A stretch of 64,000 nt of DNA from Mycetohabitans endofungorum. Its GTDB lineage: Bacteria; Pseudomonadota; Gammaproteobacteria; Burkholderiales; Burkholderiaceae. Below the pieces are notes generated by a model. That model saw nothing but the letters and a program-made list of their open reading frames with translations, ran no database searches and was not told where the DNA came from. Positions within the stretch are counted from its first letter, which is position 1. Each line of letters starts with the position of its first letter. A program made the position numbers and the translations under genes. Positions 17,215 to 26,427 of the stretch are shown piece after piece. The stretch is from assembly GCF_037477895.1 (NCBI RefSeq), contig NZ_CP132744.1, forward strand, positions 2,170,001 to 2,234,000, written 5' to 3'.

Positions 17215-18525
17215 CTAAGCTGTCGCACCTTGCGGCGTTTTCGGCCAGACCTTAACCGTCACGATTCGCGGACCGACTCGTTCGTTGACGGTGATTAGGC
17301 ATGAGCCGAAGTCCACGCTCTGCCCCTGCTGCGGTAATTCGCCCAGTTTGTCCAAGATCATGCCGCCGACCGACTCGGCCGACTGCTCACCAAAATCCAC
17401 GCCCAGCAGGTGCTCGAGCGAAACGATCGACAGGCTGCCGCGACCGATCACGCTGCCATCCGGCTGCCGTTGCCATTCAACGTCAGTTGCGCGCGTATCG
17501 TCCCGGATTTGGCCCACCAGCGCTGCAAGCAGGTCCGGCAACGTGACGAAGCCGACCGGCTTCAGCCCGGGACGCCCGATCACCGCAAAGTGAGGCGCAC
17601 CCGAGCGAAAGCGCCGCAGCAGTTCGAGCGCGGGCATCTCAGGCAACACCTCGAGCACGGGGCGCGCGAGTTCGCGCAGGTCGCGCGATGTATGCCCTTC
17701 GAGACGACGAAACAGCAAGTCTTTCACATCGACCATGCCAAGCACCTTGTCGCCGCTTTCGTCGAAGAGCGGATACCGGCTGTAGCGGCTCTTTGCCGCC
17801 AACGCCAGATTCGCGTCGAATGACAGACTCACGTTGAAGCTCACCGCGTCGCGCAGCGGACGCATCAGGTCGGATGCGGTCAGTTCGCCGAACTCCAGCG
17901 AGTGCGACAACGTACTAAGCTCGTCGCTCGAGAACTGCCGATGGGACCGACTCGCACGCACGATCAGCTTCAGCTCGTCACGACCATACGGGGCTTCAGC
18001 CTGCCCGGCGTCCGACAGGCCAAACCACGCGAGCATCCGGTTCGAGCTAACATTGAGCAGGGCAATGGCCGGATACATGATCCAGTAGAACAGGTATAGC
18101 GGCACGGCGGTCAGCAGGCCGGCGCGCTCCGGCATCCGAATGGCGAGCGATTTCGGCGCAAGCTCACCCGCTACGATATGCAGGAACGAAATGATCAGGA
18201 ACGCCAGCGCCAGCGCGATTGCGTCGGCAAGCGGCGGCACGATTTGCAGCATGCCGAACAGCGGGGCTAACAAATGGGCAAACGCCGGCTCTCCCAACCA
18301 GCCCAGGCCGAGCGATGCAAGCGTGATGCCGAGTTGGCAGGCTGACAGGTAAGCGTCCAGATGGGCATGCACGCGCGACAATACGCGGCCCCGCCAGCCA
18401 TATTGCCGGGAAATGGCCGCAACCCGCGTGCCGCGCAGCTTGACCAGCGAGAATTCCGCGGCAACGAAGAAACCATTGAGAAAGACCAGCAGCAGGGCAG
18501 CAACAAACGCGAGAAATGTCTGCAT
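17215..18525 (-). CDS. CNNM/CorC-type hemolysin-family membrane protein
   Basis: A 436-residue protein with the DUF21/CNNM layout: an N-terminal membrane domain of about four helices (residues 1-165, starting with a hydrophobic MQTFLAFVAALLLVFLNGFF), then a pair of CBS domains (about 200-330, with ASDLMRP and VDVKDLLFRR), and a CorC_HlyC C-terminal domain near 350-430. Related proteins affect magnesium or cobalt homeostasis, and the name hemolysin is historical. The function is therefore probably ion transport, not toxin activity. It stands alone on the minus strand, opposite the RsuA-type gene. Confidence 0.88.
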   Translation of the reverse strand: MQTFLAFVAALLLVFLNGFFVAAEFSLVKLRGTRVAAISRQYGWRGRVLSRVHAHLDAYLSACQLGITLASLGLGWLGEPAFAHLLAPLFGMLQIVPPLADAIALALAFLIISFLHIVAGELAPKSLAIRMPERAGLLTAVPLYLFYWIMYPAIALLNVSSNRMLAWFGLSDAGQAEAPYGRDELKLIVRASRSHRQFSSDELSTLSHSLEFGELTASDLMRPLRDAVSFNVSLSFDANLALAAKSRYSRYPLFDESGDKVLGMVDVKDLLFRRLEGHTSRDLRELARPVLEVLPEMPALELLRRFRSGAPHFAVIGRPGLKPVGFVTLPDLLAALVGQIRDDTRATDVEWQRQPDGSVIGRGSLSIVSLEHLLGVDFGEQSAESVGGMILDKLGELPQQGQSVDFGSCLITVNERVGPRIVTVKVWPKTPQGATA

Positions 18526-18742
18526 CAGAAAAATCGAACCGGCTCACCGACGCGCGGGAACAAAGGGCCATTGTATGTCAGCAAGGTGACGATGTCGGAT
18601 CGGCCTGACGCACAAGTGTTGCGCACTCGCTCACACGGGGCCCGCCATCGGCAAGCCGAGACGCGCCGGTGCGCGGGCACGCGATAACGGGCGCAGTCTA
18701 CATCGACCGCAGCGGACGATGGCATTGTTAGAATCCCGACGC

Positions 18743-19444
18743 ATGAACCTCGAAAGCATTCTTTTTTCCCAAGGCTTCGGATCGCGGCGCGAGTGCAGAG
18801 CGCTCGTCATCCGAGGCGCAATCACGATTGGCGAGCAACGCTGCGATGATCCGAATGCCGTCTTCGAGACGGCGGGGCTGGTGTTCCACGTGGACGGCGT
18901 ACGCTGGGAGTATCGGCACAAGGCCTATCTGGTCTTACACAAACCCCCCGGGTATGAGTGCTCGCACGCGCCGCAGCACTATCCGAGCGTTTATAGCCTA
19001 CTTCCCCCTGCGCTGATCACGCGCGGCGTGCAATGCGTAGGCCGCCTCGATGCGGATACGACGGGCCTGTTGTTACTCTCCGACGATGGGGCCTTCATCC
19101 ATCGGCTGGGCTCGCCCAAGCGCAAGATACCGAAGACGTACGTCGCCACCACGCGCCATCCAGTGCAGGACGCTCAGCTTAATGCGCTGCGTCAGGGAGT
19201 GCAGCTGCACGGCGAGCCGGCGGTAAGCGAGGCGCGCTCGGCACGGCGGCGCGATGAACGCACGATCGAATTGGTGCTCACCGAGGGAAAGTACCACCAG
19301 GTCAAGCGGATGATTGCCGCCGCGGGCAACCGTGTCGAGCAACTCCATCGCGAGGCCATCGGGGGGTTCGTCCTGCCCGCGTCGCTCGCGCAGGGGCAGT
19401 GGCAGTGGCTCGAAACCGAAGAACTGGGCATGTTGACGGGATAA
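18743..19444 (+). CDS. rsuA: RsuA-type 16S rRNA pseudouridine synthase
   Basis: RsuA isomerises uridine 516 of 16S rRNA to pseudouridine. The 233-residue product has the N-terminal S4-like domain (MNLESILFSQGFGSRRE), then the catalytic GRLDADTTGLLLLSDDG motif with its essential aspartate, and EGKYHQVKRM near the C-terminus. The open frame extends 24 bp upstream, but MNLESILF at 18743 matches the family. The substrate could be another site of the RsuA/RluB/E/F subfamily; RluE-like and RsuA-like copies are separate in this window (see 55636). Confidence 0.88.
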   Translation: MNLESILFSQGFGSRRECRALVIRGAITIGEQRCDDPNAVFETAGLVFHVDGVRWEYRHKAYLVLHKPPGYECSHAPQHYPSVYSLLPPALITRGVQCVGRLDADTTGLLLLSDDGAFIHRLGSPKRKIPKTYVATTRHPVQDAQLNALRQGVQLHGEPAVSEARSARRRDERTIELVLTEGKYHQVKRMIAAAGNRVEQLHREAIGGFVLPASLAQGQWQWLETEELGMLTG

Positions 19445-19607
19445 AGCGAACGGCATAACCGATCTTCGGCACACTGGCAAGCTGCGGACCTTCCTGTACG
19501 CGTCAGCTTGGGCGTGCCGCTGCTGCACTGCAACATGCTTTCCGCAGTCATGTGTCTATACTGATAAATAAGGACGCCATCGGGCGTATGCTGTGGAGGA
19601 CGGCACC

Positions 19608-19799
19608 ATGATCACCGGCGACACCTTCGAGATCACCTATATGATGATTGCGTTCGCATTGCTCGGCGCAATACTGATCGGGGCCCTGCTGACCGCGCTT
19701 CATCTCAAGCGTAAGTACCATCCCAACTTGATCGGCGCGATCCTTGGCGCACTGCTGTGTTTCGCGATCATCGAGGCCATGCCGATGCTCGCGTTGTGA
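19608..19799 (+). CDS. Small two-helix membrane protein, unknown function
   Basis: A 63-residue protein with two predicted membrane helices (residues about 10-34 and 43-60) separated by a short basic loop (HLKRKYHPN). A GGAGGA ribosome-binding site lies a few bases before the ATG at 19608, giving good support for translation even though there is an earlier in-frame start at 19593. No family is recognised. It lies between the RsuA-type gene and a minus-strand epimerase and is likely transcribed alone. Confidence 0.68.
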   Translation: MITGDTFEITYMMIAFALLGAILIGALLTALHLKRKYHPNLIGAILGALLCFAIIEAMPMLAL

Positions 19800-19806
19800 A
19801 CAGCGC

Positions 19807-21033
19807 TCAACGGTGCACACTCGATAATTGGCGCGCATGCTCGCGCAAAAAGTCTTCGACACTCGGGTAGCGCAACTTGACCGAGAGTTCATCGCGCAAA
19901 CGTCGGTTGGCCAGGCGGCGGGATTCGCGCATAAACGATAACAATGCCGCGTCGAGCGTGGCCTCGGCCTGTTGCCGGGTGATGCGCGGCACCGGGCGCA
20001 ATCCGCATGCGTGAGCGATACGGTCGAAATACTCGCCCATTTTCCAATGCGTAGCGTCGACCGCATGAACGACGCGCTGTGGACGGCCGCGGAACAACGC
20101 CCGAACCGTGATAGCGGCGAGGTCGTCCGCATGGACGTGACCGGTATAAACGTCGTCCACATCGCACAAAGCCGGCGTACCGCGTCGCAGCCGCTCCACG
20201 GGCAACCGCTCGATGGCATAGATCCCGGGCACCCTGAGAACCGACACCCTGACAGATCCTCGTGAGCCAGCGCGACGCAATTGGCGCTCGGCCGATACAC
20301 GGCGCACCGCGCGCGCGTTGACCGGCCGCACGGGCCGCGTCTCATCGATGAGCGCACCATCGCAATCGCCGTAGACCCCTGTGGTGCTCAGATAGATAAT
20401 GCGTACCGGCGGCGGCTGGCGCAGCGGGCCCGGCGGCCAATGTCGGTGCCGCACGGCGCGCGGTGGCCGCTCGGGTACAATGGCGCTCTCGGTCATGACG
20501 CGCCCGACAATCGCGTGCGTGCTACCAGCGGCGCGACGCGTGACGATGCTGCGCGCACCCATGGCGACGCGCGGTGCACGGGCAGCGTGCCGCAGATCCC
20601 GCTGCGCGCCCAACGCAGCCAAGAGCGCAGCGGTGCGGCGATCTGTCGCGCCATGGGTTTGCGGCGGCGCCAAATGCAGCATTTCTCGCGCCACGCGTGC
20701 GGCGCGCGCCAGCGAGCGCCGGTCGTCAAGATCGCCGAGCAGCGGCACGAGCCCGGCCGAGCGCAGCGATGCGAAACGTGCCGGCTGAGTCGTCAGGGCG
20801 AACACGCGAAAGCGTTCGCGCAGCCATGCCGCGCAGCGCAATCCGACATCGCCGCAGCCGACCACCAGGATGCGGGGGCGGCCAAAAGCACGGCGGCGCG
20901 GCAGCCCGGCCCGCCACCCAGGCGCACCACCGCCGCTGCGCCCAGGCGACGCGGCGGTGGAAACCGTGGCCACTGCATGCGGCGCCGTGGCACACCATTG
21001 GAAAGATCGGCTGGAAAAGGTCATTGGGTGCAT
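19807..21033 (-). CDS. NAD-dependent epimerase/dehydratase-like protein (YeeZ-type)
   Basis: A 408-residue extended short-chain dehydrogenase-like protein. The N-terminal nucleotide-binding motif is VGCGDVGLRCA (about residues 56-66), preceded by a low-complexity leader. The tyrosine-lysine region is atypical, but IIYLSTTGVYGD is a well-preserved core block of this family. An arginine- and alanine-rich stretch (roughly residues 130-210) inserted between the Rossmann strands lacks family similarity (see findings). E. coli YeeZ is the nearest type I know of; its function is unclear. The start codon is uncertain (position 21033 or the next Met). Confidence 0.75.
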   Translation of the reverse strand: MHPMTFSSRSFQWCATAPHAVATVSTAASPGRSGGGAPGWRAGLPRRRAFGRPRILVVGCGDVGLRCAAWLRERFRVFALTTQPARFASLRSAGLVPLLGDLDDRRSLARAARVAREMLHLAPPQTHGATDRRTAALLAALGAQRDLRHAARAPRVAMGARSIVTRRAAGSTHAIVGRVMTESAIVPERPPRAVRHRHWPPGPLRQPPPVRIIYLSTTGVYGDCDGALIDETRPVRPVNARAVRRVSAERQLRRAGSRGSVRVSVLRVPGIYAIERLPVERLRRGTPALCDVDDVYTGHVHADDLAAITVRALFRGRPQRVVHAVDATHWKMGEYFDRIAHACGLRPVPRITRQQAEATLDAALLSFMRESRRLANRRLRDELSVKLRYPSVEDFLREHARQLSSVHR

Positions 21034-21081
21034 TGTAGCGGGCCGGCCGATCCAACGTTTTTGTTATTACTCGATTGAACT

Positions 21082-22113
21082 ATGGCATTCAACGTAACGA
21101 TCCGACAGAGCGGCAAGCAATTCCAAGTCGAAGCCGACGAACCGGTTCTAACCGCGGCGCTGCGTCAGGGCATCGGCTTGCCGTACGGCTGCAAGAACGG
21201 CGCATGCGGCTCATGCAAGGGCCAACTCGTGAACGGCAGTATCGAGCAACGTTCGCATTCGTCATCGGCGCTGTCGAACGACGAAAAAACCCGCGGCATG
21301 GCGCTATTTTGCTGCGCCACCGCGCAATCGGACCTAGAAATCGATATCCGTGAGATCGCCGGCGTGGGCGACATGCAGGTCAAGAAGCTGCCGTGCCGCG
21401 TCAATGCACTGGAGCGCGTGGCGCACGACGTGATCGTGCTTAAGCTGCAACTGCCGGCCAATGAACGGCTGCAATATCTGGCGGGCCAGTACATCGAGTT
21501 CATCCTGAAGGACGGCACGCGCCGCAGCTATTCCATGGCGAGCGCACCACACCATGAAGGCCCGCTCGAGCTGCATATCAGGCACATGCCGGGCGGCGTG
21601 TTCACCGACCACGTGTTCGGTGCGATGAAGGAACGCGATATCCTTCGCTTCGAGGGCCCGCTCGGCACGTTCTTCCTGCGCGAGGACGCCGACAAACCGA
21701 TCGTGCTGCTCGCATCGGGAACAGGCTTTGCGCCCATCAAGGCGATAATCGAGCATGCGGTCTTCAAGGGCATCACACGGCCCATGACGCTGTACTGGGG
21801 CGGTCGCCGGCGCAACGATCTGTACCTGGCAAGCCTGGCCGAGCAATGGGCGCGCGAAGTGCCCGGCTTCAAGTTCGTGCCGGTGCTCTCCGAACCCGAT
21901 CCGGCCGACGGCTGGCAGGGCCGCACGGGTTTCGTTCATCGTGCCGTCGTCGAGGATCTGCCAGACTTGTCCGGGTATCAGGTATATGCTTGCGGCGCCC
22001 CAGTGATGGTCGAGGCCGCGCAGCGCGATTTCACCGCGCATCACGGCTTGCCAGCCGATGAGTTCTATGCGGACTCGTTCACCAGCGCAGCGGATCTGGC
22101 GAACGCGGTCTGA
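21082..22113 (+). CDS. Ferredoxin-fused flavin reductase (CDP-6-deoxy-glucoseen reductase family)
   Basis: A 343-residue protein with three modules in order: a plant-type [2Fe-2S] domain (C37, C42, C45 and C77/C78), an FAD-binding domain (RRSYSMAS), and an NAD-binding domain (LASGTGFAPIKA). Such proteins pass electrons from NAD(P)H to a partner oxygenase or dehydratase. They are annotated as CDP-6-deoxy-L-threo-D-glycero-4-hexulose-3-dehydrase reductase in Burkholderia, but no deoxysugar genes lie nearby, so the real partner is unknown. It is divergent from the epimerase-like gene. Confidence 0.83.
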   Translation: MAFNVTIRQSGKQFQVEADEPVLTAALRQGIGLPYGCKNGACGSCKGQLVNGSIEQRSHSSSALSNDEKTRGMALFCCATAQSDLEIDIREIAGVGDMQVKKLPCRVNALERVAHDVIVLKLQLPANERLQYLAGQYIEFILKDGTRRSYSMASAPHHEGPLELHIRHMPGGVFTDHVFGAMKERDILRFEGPLGTFFLREDADKPIVLLASGTGFAPIKAIIEHAVFKGITRPMTLYWGGRRRNDLYLASLAEQWAREVPGFKFVPVLSEPDPADGWQGRTGFVHRAVVEDLPDLSGYQVYACGAPVMVEAAQRDFTAHHGLPADEFYADSFTSAADLANAV

Positions 22114-22177
22114 CCGGATAGCATGGCGGCGCACTCGCGCCGAGCCGCATGCTGAGCAAGCGCGACGCAATTTCCGG

Positions 22178-22207
22178 TTTACAACCGGCGCCTGCGTCGC
22201 GTATTCT
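22178..22207 (+). promoter_or_regulatory. Promoter of candidate small RNA / argD leader
   Basis: TTTACA (22178-22183) and TATTCT (22202-22207) with an 18-bp spacer resemble a sigma-70 promoter, just upstream of the gene-free stretch that ends at a strong terminator. Confidence 0.45.
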
Positions 22208-22212
22208 TCGCG

Positions 22213-22352
22213 GATGATTCGCGCTCAAGCCCATCTCCGACGTCGCTGCTCGCTGTTTCCATAGGGAAGCCGCTGGCTCGTCCCGGACTGTCGCGCTGAA
22301 TTGCCGCGCACCGGATTACCAAGCCACGGACTTCCGTGGCTTTTGTTTTTTT
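22213..22352 (+). ncRNA. Candidate small RNA upstream of argD
   Basis: Between the reductase and argD lie about 300 bp without an ORF. A sigma-70-like promoter (22178) and a terminator (22321-22352) would bound a transcript of about 140 nt. It could be a stable RNA, a 6S RNA among other classes, or a leader attenuator of argD. I could not draw a convincing overall fold, so the class is left open. Confidence 0.35.
22321..22352 (+). terminator. Strong rho-independent terminator before argD
   Basis: AAGCCACGGA and TCCGTGGCTT form a near-perfect stem at 22321-22342, followed by TTGTTTTTTT. It sits 65 bp before the argD start, so argD must be transcribed from a promoter beyond it or by antitermination. 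Confidence 0.9.
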
Positions 22353-22416
22353 CCGGATCCTTTGCCCCGTTGATCGTTGCGTGCGATCGCATTCCCGTTG
22401 AGCGGAGAGACTTGCC

Positions 22417-23604
22417 ATGAATTTTCAGGATTATCCAATTCAGTCGCTGATGTACATCACCGATCGTCCCGACATCGTTTTCACGCACGGCAACGGATCG
22501 TGGCTACACGACAACAACGGCAAGCGCTATTTGGACTTCATCCAGGGCTGGGCGGTCAATGCGCTCGGGCACTGCAACGACGCGATGATCGACGCGCTGA
22601 ACCGGCAGGCGCGACGGTTGATCAACCCGAGCCCAGCGTTCTACAACGAGCCGATGGCGCGGCTGGCGAAGCTGCTGACCGACAACAGTTGCTTCGACAA
22701 AGTGTTCTTCGCCAACAGCGGCGCCGAAGCCAATGAAGGGGCGATCAAGCTCGCACGCAAATGGGGCCGCAAGTTCAAGGGCGGCGCATACGAGATCATC
22801 ACGTTCAACCATGGCTTTCACGGCCGCACGCTGGCAACGATGTCGGCAAGCGGCAAGCCCGGCTGGGACACGCTGTACGCGCCGCAGGTACCCGGCTTTC
22901 CGAAGGCCGAGTTCAACGATATCGGCTCTGTCGAGAAGCTGATCACCGACAAGACTGTTGCGGTGATGCTCGAGCCAATACAGGGCGAAGCCGGCGTGGT
23001 TCCCGCGTCGCGCGAGTTCATGCAGCAATTGCGGGCCCTCACGCGCGAACGCGGCGTGCTGCTGATCGTCGACGAGGTGCAAAGCGGCTGCGGCCGCGCT
23101 GGCACGCTGTTCGCTTATCAGCTCGGCGGCATTGAGCCGGACATCATGACGCTGGGTAAGGGTATCGGCGGCGGCGTGCCGCTGGCCGCGTTGCTCGCCC
23201 GAGATGAGATTGCGTGCTTCGAAGCCGGCGACCAGGGCGGCACCTATAACGGCAACCCGTTGATGACCGCGGTCGGCGAAGCGGTGATATCGCAGCTGGT
23301 CGCGCCGGGCTTTCTCGAGCGCGTGCGCGAGAACGCCCGCTACCTGAGCGATCGGTTGCTTGCGCTGTCTGACGCGCGCGGGCTGGCCGGCGAGCGCGGC
23401 GAAGGCATGCTGCGCGCGTTGCTGCTCGGCCGGGACGTCGGGCCACAAATCGTCCAGAAAGCACGCGAACTGGCGCCGGAAGGACTGCTGCTCAATGCCG
23501 CCCGCCCTAACCTGCTGCGCTTCATGCCGGCATTGAACGTGACGCGCGCCGAGATCGACCAAATGTTCACGATGCTCGACAACGTGCTGGACCAGGTGCT
23601 GTGA
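22417..23604 (+). CDS. argD: Acetylornithine aminotransferase-type class III aminotransferase
   Basis: A 395-residue PLP enzyme. The glutamate-family transaminase motifs are visible: N-terminal ligand region [26 protein letters not shown] with the cofactor aspartate at D219, and the Schiff-base lysine K248 in TLGKGIGGG. ArgD transfers the amino group from acetylornithine to 2-oxoglutarate in arginine synthesis; some homologues also use succinyl-diaminopimelate or succinylornithine. No other arginine genes are adjacent, so the exact substrate remains inference. The gene is preceded by a possible small RNA. Confidence 0.88.
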   Translation: MNFQDYPIQSLMYITDRPDIVFTHGNGSWLHDNNGKRYLDFIQGWAVNALGHCNDAMIDALNRQARRLINPSPAFYNEPMARLAKLLTDNSCFDKVFFANSGAEANEGAIKLARKWGRKFKGGAYEIITFNHGFHGRTLATMSASGKPGWDTLYAPQVPGFPKAEFNDIGSVEKLITDKTVAVMLEPIQGEAGVVPASREFMQQLRALTRERGVLLIVDEVQSGCGRAGTLFAYQLGGIEPDIMTLGKGIGGGVPLAALLARDEIACFEAGDQGGTYNGNPLMTAVGEAVISQLVAPGFLERVRENARYLSDRLLALSDARGLAGERGEGMLRALLLGRDVGPQIVQKARELAPEGLLLNAARPNLLRFMPALNVTRAEIDQMFTMLDNVLDQVL

Positions 23605-23688
23605 GTCCGAGGGGCGACGCCGGCATGCGGGCCGGCACCGGCCCGAAGCGCCGTGCGGGCATGGACGCCCGGCCAGCGCGCGGCTGGC

Positions 23689-24429
23689 TCACTCGCCAAG
23701 GTAGGCGGCGCGCACCTTCGGATCGTCCAACATCTGTTTGGCGTCGCCGGACATCGTGATCGCGCCGGAATCCATCACGTAGCCGCGGCTGGCTGCTTGC
23801 AGCGCAAGGCGGGCGTTCTGCTCGACCAGCAACACCGTCATGCCCTCCGAGGAAATCGCCCGCACCACCTCAAAGATCTTCTCCACCATGATCGGCGACA
23901 GGCCCATCGACGGCTCGTCGAGCAACAGCAGCTTGGGCCGCGACAACAGCGCACGCGCCATCGCCAGCATCTGCTGCTCGCCACCCGAAAGTGTGCCCGC
24001 CCACTGCGTGGCACGCTCCTTCAGGCGCGGGAAGAAACCGAACATGCGCTCCACATCGGCCTTGATACCATCCGAGTCGGTACGCAGATACGCGCCCATC
24101 TGCATGTTTTCCAGGATCGACATACGCGCGAAGATGCCTCGGCCCTCCGGCACCATCGCCAAACCCCGCTTGAGCAATTCGTGCGTGGGCACGCCCTTGA
24201 TCGACTGCCCCCGGTAGAGGATATCGCCACCAGCCCATTCCTTAATCCCGGTGATCGCCTTCATCGTCGTGGTCTTGCCCGCGCCGTTGGCACCGATCAG
24301 CGCGACCAGCTCACCCTGCTCGACCTTCAGGTCCACTCCCTTGACCGCCTGGATACCCCCATAGGCCACCTGCAGTCCCTTGATCTCCAGCATTGCCCCA
24401 TTCATTGCGTTCACGTCGCTCGTCGCCAT
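23689..24429 (-). CDS. livF: Branched-chain amino-acid ABC transporter ATP-binding protein LivF
   Basis: A 246-residue ATPase of the hydrophobic amino-acid uptake (HAAT) family. It shows GANGAGKTTT (Walker A), the LSGGEQQML signature and LLLLDEPSMGLSP (Walker B with the LivF-type linker). The start at 24429 (MATSDVNAMNG) is preferred over the frame's earlier Met. It is the last gene of livH-livM-livG-livF on the minus strand and starts 1 bp after livG ends, so it is translationally coupled. With LivG it powers uptake of leucine, isoleucine, valine or related substrates. Confidence 0.94.
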   Translation of the reverse strand: MATSDVNAMNGAMLEIKGLQVAYGGIQAVKGVDLKVEQGELVALIGANGAGKTTTMKAITGIKEWAGGDILYRGQSIKGVPTHELLKRGLAMVPEGRGIFARMSILENMQMGAYLRTDSDGIKADVERMFGFFPRLKERATQWAGTLSGGEQQMLAMARALLSRPKLLLLDEPSMGLSPIMVEKIFEVVRAISSEGMTVLLVEQNARLALQAASRGYVMDSGAITMSGDAKQMLDDPKVRAAYLGE

Positions 24430-24430
24430 C

Positions 24431-25207
24431 TCAATGCACTCCTGCACCTAGATAGGCTTCGATCACTTTCGAGTCCTTGCGCACGTCCTGCGGCAGGCCA
24501 TGCGCGATGACCTTGCCGTAATCCAGCACTGTCATGCGGTTGCACAAGTGCATCACCAGCTTCACGTCGTGCTCGATCAACAGGATGGTCTTGCCATCGT
24601 CGCGGATCTTCTCCAGCAGTCCCGTGAGTTCGACTTTCTCGGTCGCGTTCATCCCCGCGGCCGGCTCGTCCAGGGCGAGCAGCTTCGGGTCGGTCGCCAG
24701 CGCCCGTGCGATCTCCAGCCGCCGCTGGTGACCGTATGACAAATTGCGGGCCGTGTAGTCGGCATACTGCAGCACGCCCACATAGTCCAACAATTCCAGA
24801 GCGCGCTCCTTGATCTCGCGCTCTTCCTGCCGCTCGGCCGGCGTTTGCAATATTGCGCCGATCAAGCCGTGGCGCGTACGCACGTAACGCCCGACCATCA
24901 CGTTCTCCAGCGCCGTCATCCCGCCGAATAGCCGGATGTTCTGGAACGTGCGCGCGATGCCGGCCTTGGCCACCTGGTAGACCGCGGTTGGCATGTACGG
25001 ACTGCCGTCCAGCACAAACTCGCCCGAATCTGGCGTGTACAACCCGGTAATCACATTGAAAAACGTGGTCTTGCCCGCTCCGTTCGGGCCGATCAGCCCA
25101 TAGATCTCGCCCGAGCGCACCTCCAGCCCGACATCGGACAGTGCCTGTAGGCCGCCAAAGCGCTTGTTGACGCCCTTCACGGATAGCCGAAGCGTTTGTT
25201 CACTCAT
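24431..25207 (-). CDS. livG: Branched-chain amino-acid ABC transporter ATP-binding protein LivG
   Basis: A 258-residue ATPase with GPNGAGKTTFFN (Walker A) and LALDEPAAGMNATE (Walker B); between them SYGHQRRLEIARAL is the LivG-type signature. The open frame extends 87 bp further, but MSEQTLRLSVKGV at 25207 is the family start and the upstream extension lies inside the livM coding end. It lies between livM and livF and forms a heterodimer with LivF. Confidence 0.94.
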   Translation of the reverse strand: MSEQTLRLSVKGVNKRFGGLQALSDVGLEVRSGEIYGLIGPNGAGKTTFFNVITGLYTPDSGEFVLDGSPYMPTAVYQVAKAGIARTFQNIRLFGGMTALENVMVGRYVRTRHGLIGAILQTPAERQEEREIKERALELLDYVGVLQYADYTARNLSYGHQRRLEIARALATDPKLLALDEPAAGMNATEKVELTGLLEKIRDDGKTILLIEHDVKLVMHLCNRMTVLDYGKVIAHGLPQDVRKDSKVIEAYLGAGVH

Positions 25208-25235
25208 TGCTGTTGACTCCGTGTCTACAGGTGCG

Positions 25236-26405
25236 TTACGCACGCAAGGCCTTTTTGCCGTTGCGCCGCGCGGTCTTGATGAGCTTGTCCTCATGCTTAG
25301 CCGCCGGCCACAATCCTTCCGGCCGATACAGCATGATCACCACCATCGCCAGACCGTACAGCAACTGCCGGATCACTTCCGTGTCAAGGATTTGATGACC
25401 AAAGATTGCGTTCTGCAACGGTCCCATTGTCGAGCGCAGGAATTCCGGGAATACCGCAAGCAGCACCGCCCCGAGGATCACGCCGGGAATATGCCCCATG
25501 CCGCCGAGCACCACGCACGCGAGCACCACCACCGATTCCCAGAAGGTGAACGACTCCGGCGACACGAATCCCTGGAATGCACCGAACATCGCGCCGGACA
25601 GCCCACCGAATGAGGCGCCCATGGCGAACGCCAGCAACTTCACGTTGCGTGTGTTAATGCCCATCGCCTTCGCGGCGATCTCGTCTTCCCGGATCGCAGC
25701 CCAGGCGCGGCCGATACGCGAGTGCTGCAGTCGCGTGCAGACAAAGATCACAAACAGCGAACAGAGCACGAACAAGTAGTAATACAGGTAGACCGACGGG
25801 AATTCGACGCCGAGCAGTTCGTGGGTCTGCGCGAGATTGAAGCCGCCGATCTGCACCGGATCGATCCCCGTGATGCCCTTCGGACCGTTGGTCACGTTTA
25901 CCGGGCGATCCATGTTGTTCATGAAGATCCGCACGATTTCACCAAAGCCCAGCGTGACGATCGCCAAGTAGTCGCCCCGCAGACGCAACGTCGGTGCGCC
26001 GAGCAACACGCCGCACACGGCGGCCAAGGCCATCGCCACCGGCACGATCAGCAGAATCGATACGTGCAGCCCGCCGGGCGCCAGATGCGCGATCCAGTCG
26101 AATTGGCTGGTGAGATGGGGTGAGGACAGCAGTGCGGCCGTATAGGCACCCACGGCATAGAATGCGATGTAGCCTAAGTCCAGCAGTCCGCAGAATCCCA
26201 CCACCACGTTCAGCCCCAACGCCAGCATCACGTACAGCATCGCGAAGTCCAGCACACGCACCCAATAAGGCCCGCCCGCGGCGCCAATGAGCAGTGGCGC
26301 GCAGACAACCAGCGCTGTCACCAGCAGCATGACCCCATGGTTCTTAGCCGTCTTCGTGACCAGAATCCGTGTCGGGGACGGCTCGATAGGTTGAATGGAA
26401 CTCAT
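25236..26405 (-). CDS. livM: Branched-chain amino-acid ABC transporter permease LivM
   Basis: A 389-residue permease with about ten predicted membrane helices. The motif GLNVVVGFCGLLDLGYIAFYAVGAYT (family block near residues 65-90) and the cytoplasmic EAA-type loop RIGRAWAAIREDEIAAKAMG (about 230-250) are typical. N-terminal MSSIQPIEPSPTRIL is longer than in enterobacterial LivM. It lies 28 bp upstream of livG and 22 bp after livH. Confidence 0.94.
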   Translation of the reverse strand: MSSIQPIEPSPTRILVTKTAKNHGVMLLVTALVVCAPLLIGAAGGPYWVRVLDFAMLYVMLALGLNVVVGFCGLLDLGYIAFYAVGAYTAALLSSPHLTSQFDWIAHLAPGGLHVSILLIVPVAMALAAVCGVLLGAPTLRLRGDYLAIVTLGFGEIVRIFMNNMDRPVNVTNGPKGITGIDPVQIGGFNLAQTHELLGVEFPSVYLYYYLFVLCSLFVIFVCTRLQHSRIGRAWAAIREDEIAAKAMGINTRNVKLLAFAMGASFGGLSGAMFGAFQGFVSPESFTFWESVVVLACVVLGGMGHIPGVILGAVLLAVFPEFLRSTMGPLQNAIFGHQILDTEVIRQLLYGLAMVVIMLYRPEGLWPAAKHEDKLIKTARRNGKKALRA

Positions 26406-26427
26406 ATTAAGTGCTCCTCAAGACGTG

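Noticed and set aside
22213..22352. Firm assignment of 6S RNA
   Set aside because: I could not draw the long central-bubble hairpin characteristic of 6S by eye, so only a candidate RNA is given.
23653..24510. Plus-strand ORF over livF
   Set aside because: It is the His/Arg-rich antisense shadow of livF, which has complete ABC ATPase motifs on the minus strand.
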